Positions 61,601 to 64,000 of a stretch of DNA of 64,000 nt are shown here, piece after piece (position 1 is the first letter of the stretch; every line of letters starts with the position of its first letter). The notes under the pieces are model-generated. The model made no database searches. It was given only the letters and a program-made list of their open reading frames with translations, and had not been told where the DNA came from. The position numbers were made by a program, and so were the translations under genes. Source of the stretch: Neodontobutis hainanensis (lineage: Eukaryota > Chordata > Actinopteri > Gobiiformes > Odontobutidae); the NCBI GenBank assembly GCA_024349245.1, contig JALDNG010000008.1, forward strand, positions 8,106,001 to 8,170,000, written 5' to 3'.

Positions 61601-63862
61601 AACAACTTTTTTTGAAGGTTATTGGGAAAATCTCTCCACAGACATTCCCAATAAATCTGCAGATCGGTAAAAACAGTCACATTTGGGCCTAATCGGTTCA
61701 GTTGCCTGATTAGAAACAGAGCTGGAGTGAGTGTGAAGCTGATGGAGAGCTAGAATATTAACCAGAATAATCTCTTCAGTGGCTGTGGGCCAACAAACAC
61801 AGCAGGATGCTTTTGTAACATGGAGTTCCAGTTTGTGTTGGCACGGCGACCGGCTCCGAGCTGTGGGCTGTTGACTTGCTTAAGCTGTCATCATCAGATC
61901 TTGATTTTCTGAGGACTTCTGCACATTTTAATCATCACTAAAATCCTTTGCCAGTGTAGCTGTTGAAGGCTCTTGAAATGAATATTTGTAGCTATTCTTA
62001 ACTCTGAACACAAGGGAGCCAGATGCCATTAAGTTTAATTAAAAATGTTAAGAAATTGTCATTAGGCCTGACTTTTTACAATTGGTTTGAAAAATAAGCA
62101 CGCACACACAGAAGGTGTCAATGACGATTGAAGGTTACCATGGAAACAACATAGTTCGTTGCAGAGGAGTGTAGCCCACACACTAAACTTGTGTCATATA
62201 AGTCAAATGAATCACAAATACAGTTAGTTGGTTATTTCACACAATTTTTATTTTTATAGTTGGTTATTTCACACAATTTGTTAGTTGTGTTTTTTTTTTT
62301 TTGTCTTTATTCAATGACACATTGTTATAGTTTTTGTTCACACTTTAAAAAAAAAAAATCTTGCAAAATACTAAATTTGACTGCATTAGCACTCATTAAC
62401 AATTATAACTATTATAAATTGTAAATATTAAAGATAATGCTCAAAAGAAATTTCAGCTGGTGAAGTTGAATTGAGTAAATATTCTAAAACGGCTCAAATC
62501 AAAGCACATTAGTCTTATGGAAGCTCAACACATATGAGTATAATCATAGATAAATAATACTTGGCCCACACACACACACACAGGCCATGTCAGGATAATC
62601 TATGGACCGTATTATGGTACTGCCCTAATCCCAAAAGGAAGTTGGCCATATTTGAATAAATGTGTGACCATTGAAATAAGCCCACTCATTAATATTTATA
62701 TATCTATTTTTTTATTTTGTATTTTTTTTTTGCTAATATACTCCTGTCTATGTGTATTCAGGTGTATTCCTGCTGCTTGGGGCCCTAGACATTTGCCCGG
62801 TATGCCCGCCCTGTTGCAGCGCCTCTGATGGTGTGCTTAAGTTTCAATTATAGGTGGCTGACCTCCATATATTTCTTTTGATATCATAACCATAGTATCA
62901 AGAATAAAATTGCGCAATTAAAAGCAATGGCATCAACAGAAACTATTTTCAAATGCATTATTGTAAAGCAACTTTTAGATTTGGAGATTCTACATGTTCA
63001 GTTTGAGTATCAAAAAAGTGGCTTATTTAAAATGAGTCGCAGAGAAAACATTGGAAATTAACATGGCATGTGCATCTGTACATTGTGCATTGACAAGTAG
63101 AACTCAGTTTAAAATCTTGTATCAGAATATCCCTTGCTCATGACTGTGTATGTACTGTATATCGTCTTCCCTTCAAATACTGATATGCCTACACATAGAC
63201 TTATATTTCTTGTATTTTTGAACATTGTGTCTGCCCTGACTCAGAGTCACGTCCGGTGAGGTAACCTTTTGACTGAATGGCCTCCACTGTTTGCTCGCTG
63301 TGGTTGTGCCACTAGGAGCAGGGCAGAGTCCCGGGACGAATGAAAGAAAAGTGCAAACAACAAAAGGCTCAGACAAAGGCCACTTCTCTCTCGGCTATAT
63401 GTCATTCCTCAGGCAGACGGAGGCTTGCACTGGGCCACAGACGCACAATGATGTGAGGAGCTTTCTTTAAATCTCTTCTAAGGATACCTGTTCGGAGTAG
63501 TAAGCGTTTTTTTGTTTGTTTATTGTTTTACCGTGGCCTTTGTTGCTGCGCTTCATCGACTTGCCACAGTAAAATATTGACTGAGAGTGTTGCAGGCTGC
63601 CGGAGTAAACCACCATCAGACCAGAGACAAAATCTGGTCTAATCTTCTTATGTAACTACACGCAGAAACACCAGCTTTAAATAGGCTCCGCGGCTCAGAC
63701 TATTAATAGTTCTTTGATGCTTAATTCTCTTGTCACACCTGATTCTTACATGTGTACATTTGTGTTCTCCACAGTGTGTGGGACGCCCTAACAGACAACT
63801 ACATCTCCACTTGGGACAGTCCGGATCCAGAGGGACTCAACGGCAACCACTTGGATCAGGAG
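58691..63862 (+). CDS. fez1: fez1, fasciculation and elongation protein zeta 1 (3' partial)
   Basis: Fez1 is a cytoplasmic adaptor that binds kinesin-1 and is needed for axon outgrowth and transport of synaptic cargo; it is the relative of worm UNC-76. The window holds coding joins 58721..59046 and 63775..63862, 138 codons of a protein usually near 390 residues. Recognised blocks are MEAPLVCLDEEFEDLRPC, SELENFSEMMSFKSMEDLVN, EFDEKLNVCFHNYNTKTEGL, LQDED and VWDALTDNYI. The N-terminal half is acidic and probably disordered. The kinesin-binding and coiled-coil regions lie beyond base 64000. FEZ2 is excluded because the MEAPLV start and the SELENF block are FEZ1 features. The start is the first ATG after the acceptor. 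Confidence 0.95.
58721..59046 (+). CDS. fez1: fez1 first coding exon
   Basis: Exon from 58691 after acceptor tacgtttcag; ATG at 58721 in the context gacgccATGG. It ends GAAGA|gtgagt. A serine/threonine-rich stretch (EHSTYSTSSTAPLIP) precedes the conserved SELENF block. Confidence 0.96.
60690..61120 (+). mobile_element. hAT (Charlie-like) transposon fragment
   Basis: The left end caggcctattcaaaggcggc...ccgtgggccag resembles hAT termini. An ATG at 60904 opens MALSKQKGCKFDKENRRFNK, then EWTDQYVNMANA, stop, GNPMCLVCY: the start of a BED-type zinc-finger hAT transposase with an in-frame stop and most of the body deleted. Confidence 0.7.
61218..61332 (+). mobile_element. tRNA-derived SINE fragment
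   Basis: Cagtggttcacctggtagagc resembles a tRNA 5' half with A box, and ggtttcattcc (61255-61265) a B box. It is followed by the pyrimidine-rich ctcgctctcaccctgtttcc...tgtctctctc typical of spiny-rayed fish SINEs. Not a functional tRNA gene. Confidence 0.65.
63775..63862 (+). CDS. fez1: fez1 second coding exon in window
   Basis: Acceptor gttctccacag, donor GATCAGGAG|gtaaat. 88 bases: completes Asp, then VWDALTDNYISTWDSPDPEG, LNGNHLDQE. In phase with the previous exon. Confidence 0.95.
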
Positions 63863-64000
63863 GTAAATGGGGCTGCACTAAACACTTTTGGGGTTGAGCT
63901 ACAATTGTTTTGTTCATTCCAGGTGGTATCTTCTTTTGAGCTTTGGTTTGTAGCTCCTCACAGTTACACATTGGTGCATTTTAAAGCTCTTACAGGAAGC

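Larger units (their letters stand above)
59047..63774. other. fez1 intron 2
   Basis: 4.7 kb. It holds two perfect short hairpins (59734-59761, 59885-59908), a GC-rich stretch with an E-box and a MEF2-like site (about 60040-60265), a hAT fragment (60690-61120), a SINE fragment (61218-61332) and poly-T/poly-A runs (62290-62301, 62349-62357). No exon recognised. Confidence 0.6.

Overview
The window is vertebrate nuclear DNA, almost certainly from a ray-finned fish of the spiny-rayed (percomorph/acanthomorph) kind. The evidence is many short coding exons with GT-AG borders, two Tc1-like transposons with roughly 200 bp inverted ends, tRNA-derived SINE pieces of fish type, L2/Rex-like LINE 3' ends, long (AC)n tracts and compact introns. 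Three protein genes lie on the plus strand: igsf9b (5' end outside the window), cfap58 (complete) and fez1 (3' end outside).

Region 1 to about 38.5 kb is the gene for a turtle-type adhesion protein, IGSF9B. Eighteen coding exons can be joined in phase: Ig domains 2 to 5, two fibronectin III domains, one membrane helix and a long proline/serine-rich cytoplasmic tail ending in a PDZ ligand (-ATLL). A nineteenth exon of 87 bp looks like an in-phase cassette. The introns hold most of the mobile DNA: a near-complete endogenous retrovirus on the minus strand (6525-12933, with target duplications), a decayed Tc1 element, a second Tc1 element carrying two nested insertions, and a LINE fragment.

Region 38.5-45.5 kb is intergenic, with a LINE tail and a strong hairpin. 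Region 45.6-52.3 kb is cfap58, a coiled-coil protein of motile cilia and sperm flagella, in 18 coding exons. A likely RFX X-box lies about 75 bp upstream of its start. One exon (49967-50185) carries several frame-breaking small deletions while all other exons are clean. Region 55.4 kb to the end is fez1, a kinesin-1 adaptor of axons: a likely non-coding first exon, the start-codon exon and one further exon.

Igsf9b (inhibitory synapse adhesion) and Fez1 (axonal transport) are neuronal. Cfap58 belongs to motile cilia and is apparently an unrelated neighbour. I saw no CRISPR array, operon or intact RNA gene. The most unusual items are the young but gag/RT-less retrovirus primed by tRNA-Tyr, the two transcript switches in the igsf9b tail, and the broken cfap58 exon. 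All exon borders come from reading splice signals, codon phase and remembered family similarity; no alignment was run.
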